64,000 nt of DNA from Litoditis marina (lineage: Eukaryota; Nematoda; Chromadorea; Rhabditida; Rhabditidae), in NCBI GenBank assembly GCA_964036275.1, contig OZ038436.1:18379904-18443903 (forward strand). Direction: 5' to 3'. Shown piece after piece: positions 21,417 to 35,205 of this stretch. Positions within the stretch are counted from its first letter, which is position 1. The number at the start of each line of letters is the position of its first letter. Below the pieces are notes generated by a model. The model had not been told where the DNA came from. It made no database searches and worked only from the letters and a program-made list of their open reading frames with translations. The translations under genes and the position numbers were made by a program.

Positions 21417-24400
21417 CTTCAACTGACTGAGGTACAGATGTCTCTTTGATTCAATCATTTTCAGAGGGAACGGATTCAAGTCGTTGAAAGCAATCTGCAA
21501 CAAGCAATGTGATTCTGAGTAGATTTGAGACGAACAGAAATGGAATGGTGTACTTATTATTTACATTTTTCAATTTCCTGTGCCCTAGTTTACGAGACAA
21601 ATAGTGTTACTACGGAAGGAGAGGGTGACATAGATAGAAAACGTCAAAGATTGTCAGTTTTGTTTAGTTAGTTCACTTCAGTTCAGTTGAGTTCAGTCAG
21701 TTCAGTTGAGTTCAGTCAGTTCAGTTAGCAGTGTCAGTTTTCTGCTGGCAAAATCGCCCAAAAAATGTTGATTTCGAATAAGCAGCGCCTTATTTCGGGG
21801 CGTGCGATCAAGCTCACAGATAACTTGCTTATCTATATGTTTTAATGTATTTCTTATCAATAAGCAATGTCCACCTCGTGTTCGGCTTAAACAATAAAAT
21901 GAACAATATTATTATTTTGCTTTTTATTAATATACTTAGTATTACTATCGGTGATCACCTGAGATAGTCCCCGGAAATCGACCACATGTTCGGAGGCGCG
22001 GCTCAGACATGCGTGCACTGTGCCGATGGTTTTGCACTGCAGAACAGCAGATTCGCACTGCCGAAGAACGGCTAGAGCGAACCGGAATAACACCTGAGGG
22101 AAACAAATGAATAAACAGTTGTGTATTGGTATACTCCTTGTGACTCTCACGTGTACTCCCACAGTGAGAATGTGAGAGTATGATGCGGTTTTAAACATTG
22201 AAAAAAGTTACGGACTTTTACGGCTATGTACCTGTATCCTTATTACGCCTCCCCACTAGGACATAATTCATGTAAGGCAGATGTTATCATAATGAACACT
22301 GTTAGAAAAAATATATAACTGTGTACGGTAAGAGTCAATGTGGTAACGACAAGAACTATTCATGTACACAGAGTCATGTCTCAACTCTACTAGGCTGCAA
22401 AAGCTTTCAAGTCTGATATCAGTTTAGCTTAGTTTCGGCTCTTTAGGATTAGGTAATCGACAGAAACGTGTTTGAACGAAGAGAATACCTTGTTTCCCTC
22501 GTAGAGAAAAATATCGAAAATGCTCAAATATACAGAATGCGGCAGAATGTCGACAAAGCAGGTGAGAAACCAACTCAACGTAAACAACGACAAATCCACC
22601 TGAAACATAGCTTGGAGTGAGAACCCGTTGCGTATCAGTCATAATCTGAGTTCCTCTGTGTTCGTAATATGACACTACCAGTCGAAGAACAACATCCAAA
22701 CATTGCTACAACATATTTTGTGTCGACAAACTAGAACCCGAATCAAAATTCGTTAAGCCAATCGTACAAACCTCCAATTGTCGTAGATGGGCTGCCAGTT
22801 TTGGCAACTTATCGGCCACCAGATCACGTAGAACCTAAAAATAGAATCACGATAGCTTCTAGCACTATTCCTACTTTGGACGTCATAGGGCTTTAATCAC
22901 CCATTCGTTCGTTCACGCTGTACCGTGTCGATAACAAGATTATAATTATAAACACAGTTAGCTCTCGATTATTCAAAAAGTTTAAATTCCACGAAAAATG
23001 CCAAAATGATTGAACAGAAACCACATCAGTGGCCGTATTCACTAAGCTTAAATAGCCGGGTAAGCTATTTGAGCAAAATTCGAATATTGCACTATAAGCT
23101 ACTCACTCACTTGTTTTGATATTTATGTTTCTTATAAGTGAAATTAGCAAACCTGCGCCTGATTACCAGAAAATATAATAAAATAGTCGTAATCTGATTT
23201 AAAATTCAGTCATTGAAATATTACTCAAATAGCTTACCCGGCTATTTGAGCTTAGTGAATACGGCCACAGTATTCAGTACTCTTCCCAATAAGAATTATA
23301 CAGTTTCAATGGAACAAATGCGTTTTCCAAGTCTAGAGTACTGTTGTTTACCTTCTGATCGGCAACTGCCCCGATCAATGTACTCGTATAGTATCCCTCG
23401 GGTTGTAGATGCTCGACACAGGCCACCATGAACCAGAATGCGTCCTCCTCCTCCAAATACAGAAGGGCGATGGCCGCCAGACGATTCAGACCCTCAAACA
23501 TATACCGGTTATGTTGTCCGAGTGCGAGTAGCCACAGAAATTCGAAAGACAAATTACTACTTGCTTATACTGAGGAAACTAGCCAATTTCTGACCAAAAA
23601 GCATAGAGTTTCACCATTTTGAAGCGCAAAACGGGTTACTTTCTGTAGAATAGTAGCACCTCACTGTAGTATGTAACACATAGATACTGGCATATGTAAA
23701 ATACCCCCCACTTTCGATACTGAATGATGCTCACTTTTGCCTGATTTCGATCGACACATGGTCACTTTTGGGACCACATAGTTCAGAGATACTATGAATG
23801 TTGACCAAAATGCGGCAGTTTTAAATACACTAACTCACTTTTTGATGTTGCTCATGCTCACTTTTGTTAACCTGTTGTGAAGGTATTTTACGTATGGATA
23901 CTGGCCAATTCTACAAGGTCCTAACTCGGCCCGGTTTTTTCATACACTTTTTTCGATTAACTGGTTCTACACATCCTCTAATAAAAAAGACACATCATTG
24001 TGCACACGTTGGTTTGTATATACGTGAATGTCGAACAAGCGAATTCCACTGGAGAACTTGGTATAATTGTATCATTTCTGACACAATCACCCATATTCTA
24101 AAACAATTTACGACTTCTCGAAGTGAAACACAATTTAGATAGCATCGTCAGATAGACCAGTTCACTGTCGCAATCTAAGAAATCGGTTACTTTCGTCCCC
24201 AGAAGTGTTTGTCAATCTCGATTACGATAGCAAGATATTGAACCAAACTGGCGCATACCTGACAATACCCAACTTCCTGGTTGTGGTACCGGAAAGCGTA
24301 TAGAACTCTGCGCAACATATCGATTTTGCTCGATTCCGGATCATCGAAGTGCTTGTTAGTAGGAAGAGTACGAGCTAAGTCGAGATCAATCTGAAAACAG

Positions 24401-27400
24401 ATTCATCCTCTGTTTACAAAACTATTTTTAAAATAAAAATATTCATAACTTGGTGAAAGTATAAACTTGATCTCCAAGGCATTGAAAGAGTTATGATACA
24501 GCTATGCGCCGGTTTACATTAAAAAAAACTAGGGGTCCTCAAAAAACACCAAAAGCCTCATTCGTTGCCCTGAAACTAGTGGAAGTCGTTCGTGAGGCTC
24601 ACCTGCTTTATAGCACTGTCATACACTCCTTCCTCTTTCTTGGTCTTGGCCTTTCGGAGCATACACTCAAAGTAGCCATTTCCCAGTTCAGCCATTTGAT
24701 CCTTCACCGAAAACAACACCAAACTGGAATTGAAACAAATGAAAACGCCATTCCATTCTGGAAGGCTTCTTCACACTATTTCTAAGGAGACGAATGGCAT
24801 ATATCCACAGTTTCACAGACTCTTGACCTCCTACCGTGCTCAACTATTACACTCCGAACATGATAATATTCGTACTGTACAGTGTTCTACGGTGAATTCT
24901 ATATGTAACCGGATTTTTTGGTAACCTAACCGGTTTTTGGTAACCTATTTTTCGGGTTACCTCAGTAGGTAACCGGTGGGTAACCAAAAGTTAAAAACTG
25001 GTTACCTGTTTTTCTAACGTAAAATGTGGTTTTTACTGTTGGTTTGTTTGGTAACCGGATTTAAGTTTATGTTACCTACCGGTTACCTGTGAGGTAACCT
25101 GAAAAAAGGTTACCAAAAACCGGTTAGGTTACCTGAAAACCCGGTTACATATAGAATTGGCCGTGTTCTAAACTTCCAAGTATTTTTCTGTTGTTACCCA
25201 TATTTTGTCATACCTCTTCCACACCCGACCCCTATAGGCAGCCGGTATTCCTGTCCTTATCAGTGTCTTCAGTTCGGGCGTTGCCACCAGCTGGCGTCCC
25301 ACCCAGTTCACGAGAACAGCGTCCCATGACTGCAGCCATGTCATGTACGTTTCACTTTGCTCCTGAAATGGGACACACATGAACACATTGACCAATTATG
25401 GGAAAAGCAACTTTAAATTTCCCATGATGTCTCTATTCCTACCCATCTACTCAATCCCACGATTCACTTGCGTAATAACCTCGTTTATTCAACAATTTGA
25501 GACATCTGGTACATATAGAAAATATTTGTGAAGCCTCCAAACTCTTGAAAAGTGATAATTTAAGGTGATAATTGATAATGTAATCATTGAATTTTTCAAT
25601 CAATTTCACCTTGAAATGAAACACCCTGTTTGCCGAAACCCTGAAACATACCAGTCGTGTTGCTTCGACAATTTCATCGGCTTTCTTCATATACGCACCA
25701 GCTGTCTCGAGCAAATCAGCTGACACATCCTGAAAACAACCAGTTGGCGAGGGTGAACGGGCTTTAACTCAAAACTTTATTTTTCACTCGTATAGGCATT
25801 TAAGATAATATTTTGGTACTGCCATACAATTTAGTTAAAACAGAAAATAGCGAGCCTATAAACTTTCTCTTCTAAAACACTATAGTATATTATATTATTT
25901 CTCAAAGCCGGAAGGTCGCCAGTGAGTAGACGATGTGTACGAAAATGTGTTAAATGCGAATGTTAAAAGTTCAAACCGGTTTAGTACACCAATAGAACAT
26001 ATGTACATATCGATTGAAGGTAAACTAGTCGGTTACTGACCCTAGGTTCGCCCTGCTTTCCCTTCAGGTAGAAGCCGAGGGTGTCGGTCTCGCCGTGATG
26101 GGCCTCTCTGGGGGTCCGATTGGCCTCCTCCAACAACTCTCTCAACACTCCCGGTTCCATGACTGGAACAAGATTCGAGTAATACCACACTTTTCCCATG
26201 ATGCAATGTCACACATACGTCATTCTTCAATAATGTAAAAGACACAATTTCACCAAATGAGACTCCCTGTGTTTTCCCCCAATTGAGTTCTGCGTCTCAT
26301 GCGCACTATACATAATCTTCAGAGTTTTTTGAGACAACAACCCACCTGAATTTGCCCTCCACGTCTATTAGAATCACACAATATTCGTCGTAAAAAAAGA
26401 ACTCTGCGGTTCAAACCGTGGGTACGCGTCGGAATACCAGGTTGTAGGTGAGTTGTATATGGTGCGCGCAAACTGTAGTTTGATCTCGACGATACACGTA
26501 CTTTTCTATTTTCGATCGAAAATACACGGGATCAAACTACAAACGGTATACAGCATACACCGTATAGGTCTATGTTGGCGAAGAGCGAACCCTATAGTGC
26601 CATACATTCGTACACAACCATGGCGCTGGAACCTACTTTTGCCCGGCTTCTCCGGCGACTTGAAGTGGTTGAGAACCATGAGGTATCGACTTTTCAGTTG
26701 ATAGTAACAGGCCTCAATATCGAAATTCTTGCGAGTCAATTGACGTTCGCGAGACTCGGACGATTGGAGGATCGAGTGCAGTTCTGTAACAACTATTGAT
26801 ATTCAAATACAGACATTGACAAATTTCGTAAGTTAAGGTTGTAATTAGATGACCTAAATCCAAGCTACGGCCAACAATTTGCAGAAAACGCAGCTCGCGA
26901 GACTACAATGAAGAATGAAGATGGTGATACGATCAGCACCCAATCGTAAAATCATTTATTTTAAAGATACGAATGATTCAATATTATTGACACTGTCAAT
27001 ACATCCACTTTATTGCGTCTCGTTCAGTATTACAGTTATATTCAGTGTTACCCATTTGTGAATATGTGTGGCCTAATAGGCCCTTAAAACTACGCCCACT
27101 TGCAGCATCCATGCTCACCAACAATCTCTTGATTCAGGAAACTGTTCTGGGCCTTGTAGCCCTCGACCAGGTCCTTCAACTCGTTGATATCGTGCACGCC
27201 TTCGGTGTCGAACACCTAGAGCGATAAATCATAAATAATAAGGTTCCATTTAGCGAGAGACGACATTATGAAGATCCAACGCTAAACACTTGAGAGAAAC
27301 CCCAACCAAACGAATCACGAGAGTTAGGAATTATGGGGAGTAATCTAATGAGAGGAAGATAAAGACCGAGAGAGAGAGAGAGAGAAGAGACAAAGACCTG

Positions 27401-30400
27401 TGAGAGAGAGAAAGATAGAGAGAGAGAGAGTGAGAGAGAGAGTGAGAGAGAGCAATAGAACTAGAGGGGAATGCGTACCTGCTGAGCGGCCTCGTCGCAC
27501 ATAACAGAATGCATATCAATTAGGATCCCCTCCGGAACCTCTACTGAAAATATAACTTTTCCACGACGAATTGTCTCTGCACCCCGGAACTCAACCTCTA
27601 GATAGGCTATGCTTTCGAATTCGAGACCAACCTCTTCGAGTTCTTATTCCATAATCACAAGAGACTGTCTAAGGCTATGCTTTCGAATTCGAGACCAACC
27701 TCTTCGAGTTCTTATTCCATAATCACAAGAGACTGTCTAAGGCTATGCTTTCGAATTCGAGACCAACCTCTTCGAGTTCTTATTCCATAATCACAAGAGA
27801 CTGTCTAAGGCTATGCTTTCGAATTCGAGACCAACCTCTTCGAGTTCTTATTCCATAATCACAAGAGACTGTCTAAGGCTATGCTTTCGAATTCGAGACC
27901 AACCTCTTCGAGTTCTTATTCCATAATCACAAGAGACTGTCTAAGGCTATGCTTTCGAATTCGAGACCAACCTCTTCGAGTTCTTATTCCATAATCACAA
28001 GAGACTGTCTAAGGCTATGCTTTCGAATTCGAGACCAACCTCTTCGAGTTCTTATTCCATAATCACAAGAGACTGTCTAAGGCTATGCTTTCGAATTCGA
28101 GACCAACCTCTTCGAGTTCTTATTCCATAATCACAAGAGACTGTCTAAGGCTATGCTTTCGAATTCGAGACCAACCTCTTCGAGTTCTTATTCCATAATC
28201 ACAAGAGACTGTCTAAGGCTATGCTTTCGAATTCGAGACCAACCTCTTCGAGTTCTTATTCCATAATCACAAGAGACTGTCTAAGGCTATGCTTTCGAAT
28301 TCGAGACCAACCTCTTCGAGTTCTTATTCCATAATCACAAGAGACTGTCTAAGGCTATGCTTTCGAATTCGAGACCAACCTCTTCGAGTTCTTATTCCAT
28401 AATCACAAGAGACTGTCTAAGGCTATGCTTTCGAATTCGAGACCAACCTCTTCGAGTTCTTATTCCATAATCACAAGAGACTGTCTAAGGCTATGCTTTC
28501 GAATTCGAGACCAACCTCTTCGAGTTCTTATTCCATAATCACAAGAGACTGTCTAAGGCTATGCTTTCGAATTCGAGACCAACCTCTTCGAGTTCTTATT
28601 CCATAATCACAAGAGACTGTCTAAGGCTATGCTTTCGAATTCGAGACCAACCTCTTCGAGTTCTTATTCCATAATCACAAGAGACTGTCTAAGGCTATGC
28701 TTTCGAATTCGAGACCAACCTCTTCGAGTTCTTATTCCATAATCACAAGAGACTGTCTAAGGCTATGCTTTCGAATTCGAGACCAACCTCTTCGAGTTCT
28801 TATTCCATAATCACAAGAGACTGTCTAAGGCTATGCTTTCGAATTCGAGACCAACCTCTTCGAGTTCTTATTCCATAATCACAAGAGACTGTCTAAGGCT
28901 ATGCTTTCGAATTCGAGACCAACCTCTTCGAGTTCTTATTCCATAATCACAAGAGACTGTCTAAGGCTATGCTTTCGAATTCGAGACCAACCTCTTCGAG
29001 TTCTTATTCCATAATCACAAGAGACTGTCTAAGGCTATGCTTTCGAATTCGAGACCAACCTCTTCGAGTTCTTATTCCATAATCACAAGAGACTGTCTAA
29101 GGCTATGCTTTCGAATTCGAGACCAACCTCTTCGAGTTCTTATTCCATAATCACAAGAGACTGTCTAAGGCTATGCTTTCGAATTCGAGACCAACCTCTT
29201 CGAGTTCTTATTCCATAATCACAAGAGACTGTCTAAGGCTATGCTTTCGAATTCGAGACCAACCTCTTCGAGTTCTTATTCCATAATCACAAGAGACTGT
29301 CTAAGGCTATGCTTTCGAATTCGAGACCAACCTCTTCGAGTTCTTATTCCATAATCACAAGAGACTGTCTAAGGCTATGCTTTCGAATTCGAGACCAACC
29401 TCTTCGAGTTCTTATTCCATAATCACAAGAGACTGTCTAAGGCTATGCTTTCGAATTCGAGACCAACCTCTTCGAGTTCTTATTCCATAATCACAAGAGA
29501 CTGTCTAAGGCTATGCTTTCGAATTCGAGACCAACCTCTTCGAGTTCTTATTCCATAATCACAAGAGACTGTCTAAGGCTATGCTTTCGAATTCGAGACC
29601 AACCTCTTCGAGTTCTTATTCCATAATCACAAGAGACTGTCTAAGGCTATGCTTTCGAATTCGAGACCAACCTCTTCGAGTTCTTATTCCATAATCACAA
29701 GAGACTGTCTAAGGCTATGCTTTCGAATTCGAGACCAACCTCTTCGAGTTCTTATTCCATAATCACAAGAGACTGTCTAAGGCTATGCTTTCGAATTCGA
29801 GACCAACCTCTTCGAGTTCTTATTCCATAATCACAAGAGACTGTCTAAGGCTATGCTTTCGAATTCGAGACCAACCTCTTCGAGTTCTTATTCCATAATC
29901 ACAAGAGACTGTCTAAGGCTATGCTTTCGAATTCGAGACCAACCTCTTCGAGTTCTTATTCCATAATCACAAGAGACTGTCTAAGGCTATGCTTTCGAAT
30001 TCGAGACCAACCTCTTCGAGTTCTTATTCCATAATCACAAGAGACTGTCTAAGGCTATGCTTTCGAATTCGAGACCAACCTCTTCGAGTTCTTATTCCAT
30101 AATCACAAGAGACTGTCTACTATCACAGCCTGGTATGACTCTGTAAGTGTTACCAACCAACCCTACATGGGGCATGGCGGCCTTATTGTCTACAAACATT
30201 TATTGAACATAAGGTGTTTTATGTGTGTGAAGGCACTACTAAGGGCCTCTTCATACTTTTTTGTCTGCATCATATATATAGGGCAAAATATGATTGTGGG
30301 CTATACGTACAGTACACACGATCCATAACCAATAACCATACTTTGCTCGATGTCACAGACTAAAAAAGTATGAAGGAAACCTAAACTAGGTGAAATGTGA

Positions 30401-33400
30401 GTTTTGCAAGAGTTTTTTTATACTAGGTCAGTTCACACTCCCAATTTGGAACAAAAACTGATGATTCAATTCGCAATCCAACAAAGTTGCGCTATGTATT
30501 TGTAACCGACCATCTCCAATGACTGTCTTGCTGCCAGCTAATCGCTCTTCGAGAGATGTCTCCTCGCACAGACGCATGATCAACTCTTCCTAGAAGAAAA
30601 TACATTCACCAGTAAGGTGATGTGACTAATAAATATGCTATTAAAAATGAAAAGTAGTCTGTTCTTCGATTCACACACGTAAAACTTTTTGACCTGCATC
30701 AAAAATAGACTTTTTCATTATGTTGACGGATAGGGAGCCCGTGAGCCCGTTCCCCCAAATTCTGTCTTTTTTGAAGAATGAGAACATCGTATTCACATTA
30801 TACGAAAGAATTCAAAATTAGAAACTCAACCACTCGATTACCGTACCTTTGTGCGTACGGAATCTCGAAAAGCTTCGACTGAAGTATTGAGCTCAGTAAC
30901 TTTCGAATCCAGCTCTCTAAAACACAAACCAATTGAAAACCAGAACAACATGAACAGTATCCCACAAGGTTGAAGAAAGGCTATTGTTTATAGTTAAAAA
31001 TTGATAAAACACTAAGCAAACTTCAAAATGGGAACTATGAGTAAACAATACCTATTCTCAGACTCCAACTCTTGTACTCTTCTGTTCAACAGATTGTTCT
31101 CCATTTGCAGTTCTGTCATTAATTTCTCCCTTTCAAGAAGAAAATCTCGTAGATCATCATCTCCGGTGACGTTCTCCAGATGACGCCTTCAACGGGAAAC
31201 ACGTTATTTAACAGAAAAAATAGGCATCTACAACACGTGCCAACGAAAACGACTACGTCATGGTCAAGAACGAGATCAGAGTACAATATCTTCCAAACAG
31301 TAAACTAAAAATTGAAAATGATGTCTTCGATGGATATGTTATACTACATAAACACGCATAATGGGATCAATAACTTGAGAAACCGTGAAAATAGTGAATG
31401 TCGTCGTTTTAATTACTACGGTATTAATTGAAGGCTGTTATGATACGCCTACATAGTTTCCACGTGTAAAAATATAGTTATTTACTGAAAAGTGTGATTG
31501 TCCTGATACACCTACATAGTTTCCACTTGTTTCTGAGCCGTGAGTAGACCAATCTTGAGAACACGGACAATATCCTCCAACGAGGTCACGTCGTCTTCCA
31601 ACTCACGACACTGCCGCTCGGCATCCCCATAGGACGACGAACGCTAAAATACGACTACAAACTACAAACTCATTATTCAACCACACATTAAAGATGGTTT
31701 GTTTTTCCTTCCTACACTTGGTCAAAGATATAGCTTCGTTTTTGTACACTCTGTTTCATTTGTCGCATTATTCAGCTGAAAAGTAACATTCAAACAAAAA
31801 TTAATTGCTATCTGACATCAACTTATATTTGAATGATGAAAACAACTCACATTTCGACATTCCTCGCAGTCCTTGTCCCTGGTCCCGTATCCAATTAGAC
31901 TTCTTCTCGCCTTATCCAGAGCCCGCATTGGTCTTCCTACCAGACGATTATTCGTGGAGTCAGCCAGTCGTTGTAGGACAGCCTCGGGAGCAACGACAGC
32001 CTGAAACAGGCCAACTGGACAATCGTCGGATCTCTCCGAAACTGTTGCGCCATTTTTTGGACGTGGCCAGCTACAATAACGACTCGCGAGAGAGCGTGTA
32101 GGTCAATAAGGCCGCAGGTAGACTAAGAAAGTCTCGTCTGACCTGCAGACTATTGTCTTCGAGGTGGCAGTAAAAGTTCTGGCTGGGAACTGGTTGGGAC
32201 TTCTTTGAGCCTAATTGAGCAAGAACAAAAATACGTACAGAAAGTTCTTCATTGAGCATAATTTTATGAAAACAGGAGAAAAGACGTTTCGGTTTATTTG
32301 GGAAACTATCAATTCATAACCAGAGGAAGTAGCTATTTTAACATACCTTCGGCATTTCCATGCTTTTATCATTCAGTTGTCCATCGGTACTCAAATAGAA
32401 AACAGACGACGGCGCGCTGCCAACAGTCAAACACGGGGGTTCGTGGGTCTGAAAATGAACAAGACGGGGTAATTTGGCCTAATCTGATGTATACACCTGG
32501 CACCTGCTCCAAGAGCAATATTCTAAACATGCACATTACCGTCAAATTTCTGTCTCTAAGTCTCTAGTATAAACCAATGTACAGCAAGCGAAGCAAGCGA
32601 CCTGTTTTCTAAATATTGGCTCTATCAATCCATCAAACTCTAACACACCAAGCAACAGACTGGGCCTTCCAATATCATACTGTAGATGTCCACGTGAGGG
32701 TGTGAAGCGGGGTGTATATTTCTCGCGTCTCACCAAAAAAGTCGAATGAAAAAAATTCATAGAAATCATAGGCTGTATGAAAAGCTTTACCACCCACATA
32801 CTGTAACAACGATTAACAGCTATGCTACAAAAAAGACTGACCAATCGGATGGGAATTGACTGAGATAACTATACCTGTTTGGAGTCTCCATCGCCCCCAT
32901 CCTCTTCCGCAGACGACGTGGACTCGCGCGGACCCAACAACGAGTCGAGAAGGTTCTGAGCGGAAGCCGTTGGAGCCGAGCCAACTATACTCACGTCATT
33001 ACAGCTGCGAGACGAAAGAGAGGTGATGTCCTGGAAAGAAGCGGACTGAATCTATTTCGTGATTACTGAGGGAATATTGAGATACAGAAACAATTTTAGT
33101 TTGAAAACAATGAAAAAAGACCATAAGATAATAAGATGAAGTATATTCTACTTCGTCAAGTTCGAATATTCAATAAACAATTTTGAAAGCGAGAAACCGA
33201 GAAACGGACCTTGTTTTCATCGGAGAGTGAAGCCGTCTGTCTTGATCTTTTGCGAGAGTCCTGTAGGGCGCGCATCCATTCGTCACGCGCCTTATCCGAG
33301 GTACACTCCAGAACGTAGACGTCTGAGCCACAGCTGAAAATTGGTATGCAGAACCAAACTTTTGAACTTACTTTTATAAGTACTGTACTGTGTACTGTGT

Positions 33401-34313
33401 TGATTTAAATAAACATTGTTTCGAACTGAATTAGCTTAGCTTAGCTATAAAGGAGTTACATTGACGCTGACGTCGATTTTCCATTCTTACACTCATACAA
33501 ACCAAACTCTGATGTAGCTACAAGCTACTTATTAGAATCATAGAATCATGGAGGCGAGTGGAAATAGTGGAAATGATGGAAACTTTTGCAAATGAAACTT
33601 CGAACGTACTGTATTTCGAAACGCCCCTTCTCCCGTGGATCGTATGTTATAGCAGCACCGGCGAGCGCAATCCGTCCCAGGCAACCAACATCATTTCGTT
33701 CCTACAGAAAGGGGTGTTTCCATAAGGTTCTTCAACAACAGAGATATATAAAAATTGTCATTTTGTAGTCATGTAAGTGTAGATTGTGCTACTTTTATAT
33801 GACATTGAACTTGCAAATATCGTTTTCGAACAGCGGCAATGACCCGTGGAACTAATGAGTATTTCCGGAGGAATGGTCTTCGAATACTCACCTTGAACCA
33901 ATACAAATAAGGTGATGAATCCGATAGTGCGAACCAGTAACGTCGTCTGGTGATGAGACCAATGGCACGCACTTCTACCTATAATTACAACGGGACCTCA
34001 TGATTCATAATAATACCCTTTATATACCATTTTGGGCAAATTCCACGAGGAACCGTGAATTTCGTTGACCCTGCCAGTTAACCGGGTTATAGTTATTGAT
34101 TTTTCTATTAACCCTTCAGTACCCCATTTTCCAACGTCGTTTGGGTGAAATTCGCTGTTACCAAGTGGTTAACAAAAGTGTTAACCATTAATTTGGTTAA
34201 CGGGAGCGGTTATGTCTTCGATTATTCATGCCATCTTCTAGAAAACGTACCCTGTGTAAATATCCTGCCATGGTTCGCCTCCCGAGAGGCGATAGGGATG
34301 ATGGATAGTCCAT
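21200..34313 (-). CDS. tbc-2: TBC1D2/TBC-2-type Rab GTPase-activating protein, about 26 exons
   Basis: This is a Rab GAP that in other animals acts on Rab7/Rab5 on endosomes and at cell junctions. The start at 34313 sits directly after an acceptor. Exon 1 (34251-34313, MDYPSSLSPLGRRTMAGYLHR in two parts) and exons at 33892-33978, about 33607-33698 and 33213-33333 form an N-terminal PH domain, with RYWFALSD and the closing DEWMRALQ helix. A low-complexity linker follows, then coiled coil (31.65-30.5 kb) with HDINELKDLVEGYKAQNSFL at 27.1 kb, close to vertebrate TBC1D2. The TBC domain spans about 25.4-22.0 kb. It includes LIRTGIPAAYRGRVWK, the arginine finger IDLDLAR (24.3 kb) and the glutamine finger VGYCQ, followed by GLNRLAAIALLYLEEEDAFW (23352-23492). 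Both fingers are present, so the GAP should be active. The last sure exons are 21959-22093 and 21417-21494. The exact stop and a few exons (30.5, 26.35 kb) are uncertain. Confidence 0.93.
21655..21730. repeat. Short tandem repeat of TTCAGTTGAGTTCAGTCAG
   Basis: Three to four imperfect copies of a 19-bp unit in an intron of the TBC1D2-like gene. Confidence 0.85.
23031..23266. mobile_element. Palindromic MITE-like element, GGCC ends
   Basis: The left end GGCCGTATTCACTAAGCTTA is mirrored by TTGAGCTTAGTGAATACGGCC at the right end. The match continues with TAGCCGGGTAAGCTATTTGAG, giving about 40 bp of near-perfect terminal inverted repeat. It lies in the TBC1D2-like intron between exons 22773-22834 and 23352-23492. 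No target duplication is visible. Confidence 0.8.
24891..25162. mobile_element. Fold-back element built of GGTAACC-type repeats
   Basis: The ends are GGTGAATTCTATATGTAACC and, inverted, GGCCAATTCTATATGTAACC. The inside is made of many GGTTACC/GGTAACC palindromic pieces. Flanks GTGTTCTAC (24882-24890) and GTGTTCTAA (25163-25171) give a probable 8- to 9-bp target duplication. The element sits in a TBC1D2-like intron. Confidence 0.85.
27367..27455 (+). repeat. Interrupted GA microsatellite
   Basis: Runs of GAGAGA interrupted by AAGAGACAAAG and TGAGAG, ending 25 bp before a TBC1D2-like exon (27480-27541). Confidence 0.9.
27604..30119 (+). repeat. 68-bp satellite, 37 tandem copies, in an intron
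   Basis: The span is exactly 37 x 68 bp. The unit runs from AGGCTATGCTTTCGAATTCG through ACCAACCTCTTCGAGTTC to ATCACAAGAGACTGTCTA, and I saw no difference between copies. It lies within the TBC1D2-like intron between exons at 30.47 kb and 27.54 kb, about 60 bp from the downstream exon. The uniform copies mean very recent expansion or strong homogenisation. Copies are adjacent with no unique spacers, so it is not a CRISPR-like array. Confidence 0.98.
34035..34215. mobile_element. Decayed fold-back element with GTTAACC repeats
   Basis: Starts GGGCAAATTCCACGAGGAACC and holds GTTAACCGGGTTA, GTTAACAAAAGTGTTAACC and GGTTAACGGG. A relative at 41825-42020 ends in the inverted tip GGTTCCTTGTGGAATCGGCC. 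The right edge here is unclear. Confidence 0.5.
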
Positions 34314-35205
34314 CTGCAACAATCTATTCTCAGTTCACACATACAGCTCTGAATTGGGAACAACATTCACTCGGTCAATTGTCTATTATACCAAATTAAG
34401 AGAATGGTGGCCTACAAAACTGATATAGACAGTCTCACACGTGGGTCAGTAATTACCACCCGTGGTTGGAATGTGGTTAGAAGTTCATTTTATAAACATT
34501 TTTTATATTTGTATTATACAGTTAAAAACACGTACATGATCATGCCTACGGCCCCGGATAAAGTGGCCAATTACACATGCAACCGGGTTGCATGCAACCA
34601 AAATGCAACCAGGTTGCATGTGTAAAGACAGTTTGGTTGCTTTCCAAATGCAACCGGGTTGCTTTCGGTTGCTTTTAAAATGCAACCAAATTGCATTAAA
34701 AACCGGAAAATGTCAAAAAATTGAGTGTTTGGTTGCATTTGAAAAGCAACCAAAAGCAACCCGGTTGCATTTGGAAAGCAACCTAATTTTGTTTACACAT
34801 GCAACCCGGTTGCATTTTGGTTGCATGCAAGCTGGTTGCATGTGTAAACCGCCGGATAAAGTTTAACATTGCATGAAAAGAAAACAGATATATGGAAGGG
34901 GTTTGCCTTTTCCATAATGCACAGTATCTGTCTACAAATATTCATTAGAAAGTGATACACAATTGATAAAAACATACGGAAAAGTGAAATTGAAGGCATA
35001 TAGTACAGTACATACACGTGAATAGAACAAGTGAAAATCAACACCCATAAATTATGATTTAAATCGAGGAGGAAGATCAAAGGAGTAAAGAGCACACTTG
35101 CACAAACCCGTTAAAGAAGAAAAAAAACTAGGACATTACTAAAAACTTCTTAAACATATCAGTTAACAAACTACATGTGCAAAGAAACAACTGATCTTCC
35201 ACAAC
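34314..35205. other. Gap between GCP-like and TBC1D2-like genes
   Basis: This 0.9 kb gap joins the end of one minus-strand gene to the start of the next. About a third of it is the palindromic element at 34565-34853. No other gene was seen. Confidence 0.6.
34565..34853. mobile_element. Fold-back element built of TGCAACC repeats
   Basis: The ends are GGCCAATTACACATGCAACC and, inverted, GGCGGTTTACACATGCAACC. The inside consists of repeated TGCAACC/GGTTGCA blocks. The 9-bp direct repeat GGATAAAGT flanks both sides (34556-34564 and 34854-34862), which marks a transposition event. There is no coding capacity, so it is non-autonomous. Confidence 0.9.

Noticed and set aside
27604..30119. CRISPR-like appearance of the 68-bp array
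   Set aside because: Copies abut directly with no unique spacers, and the genome is eukaryotic.
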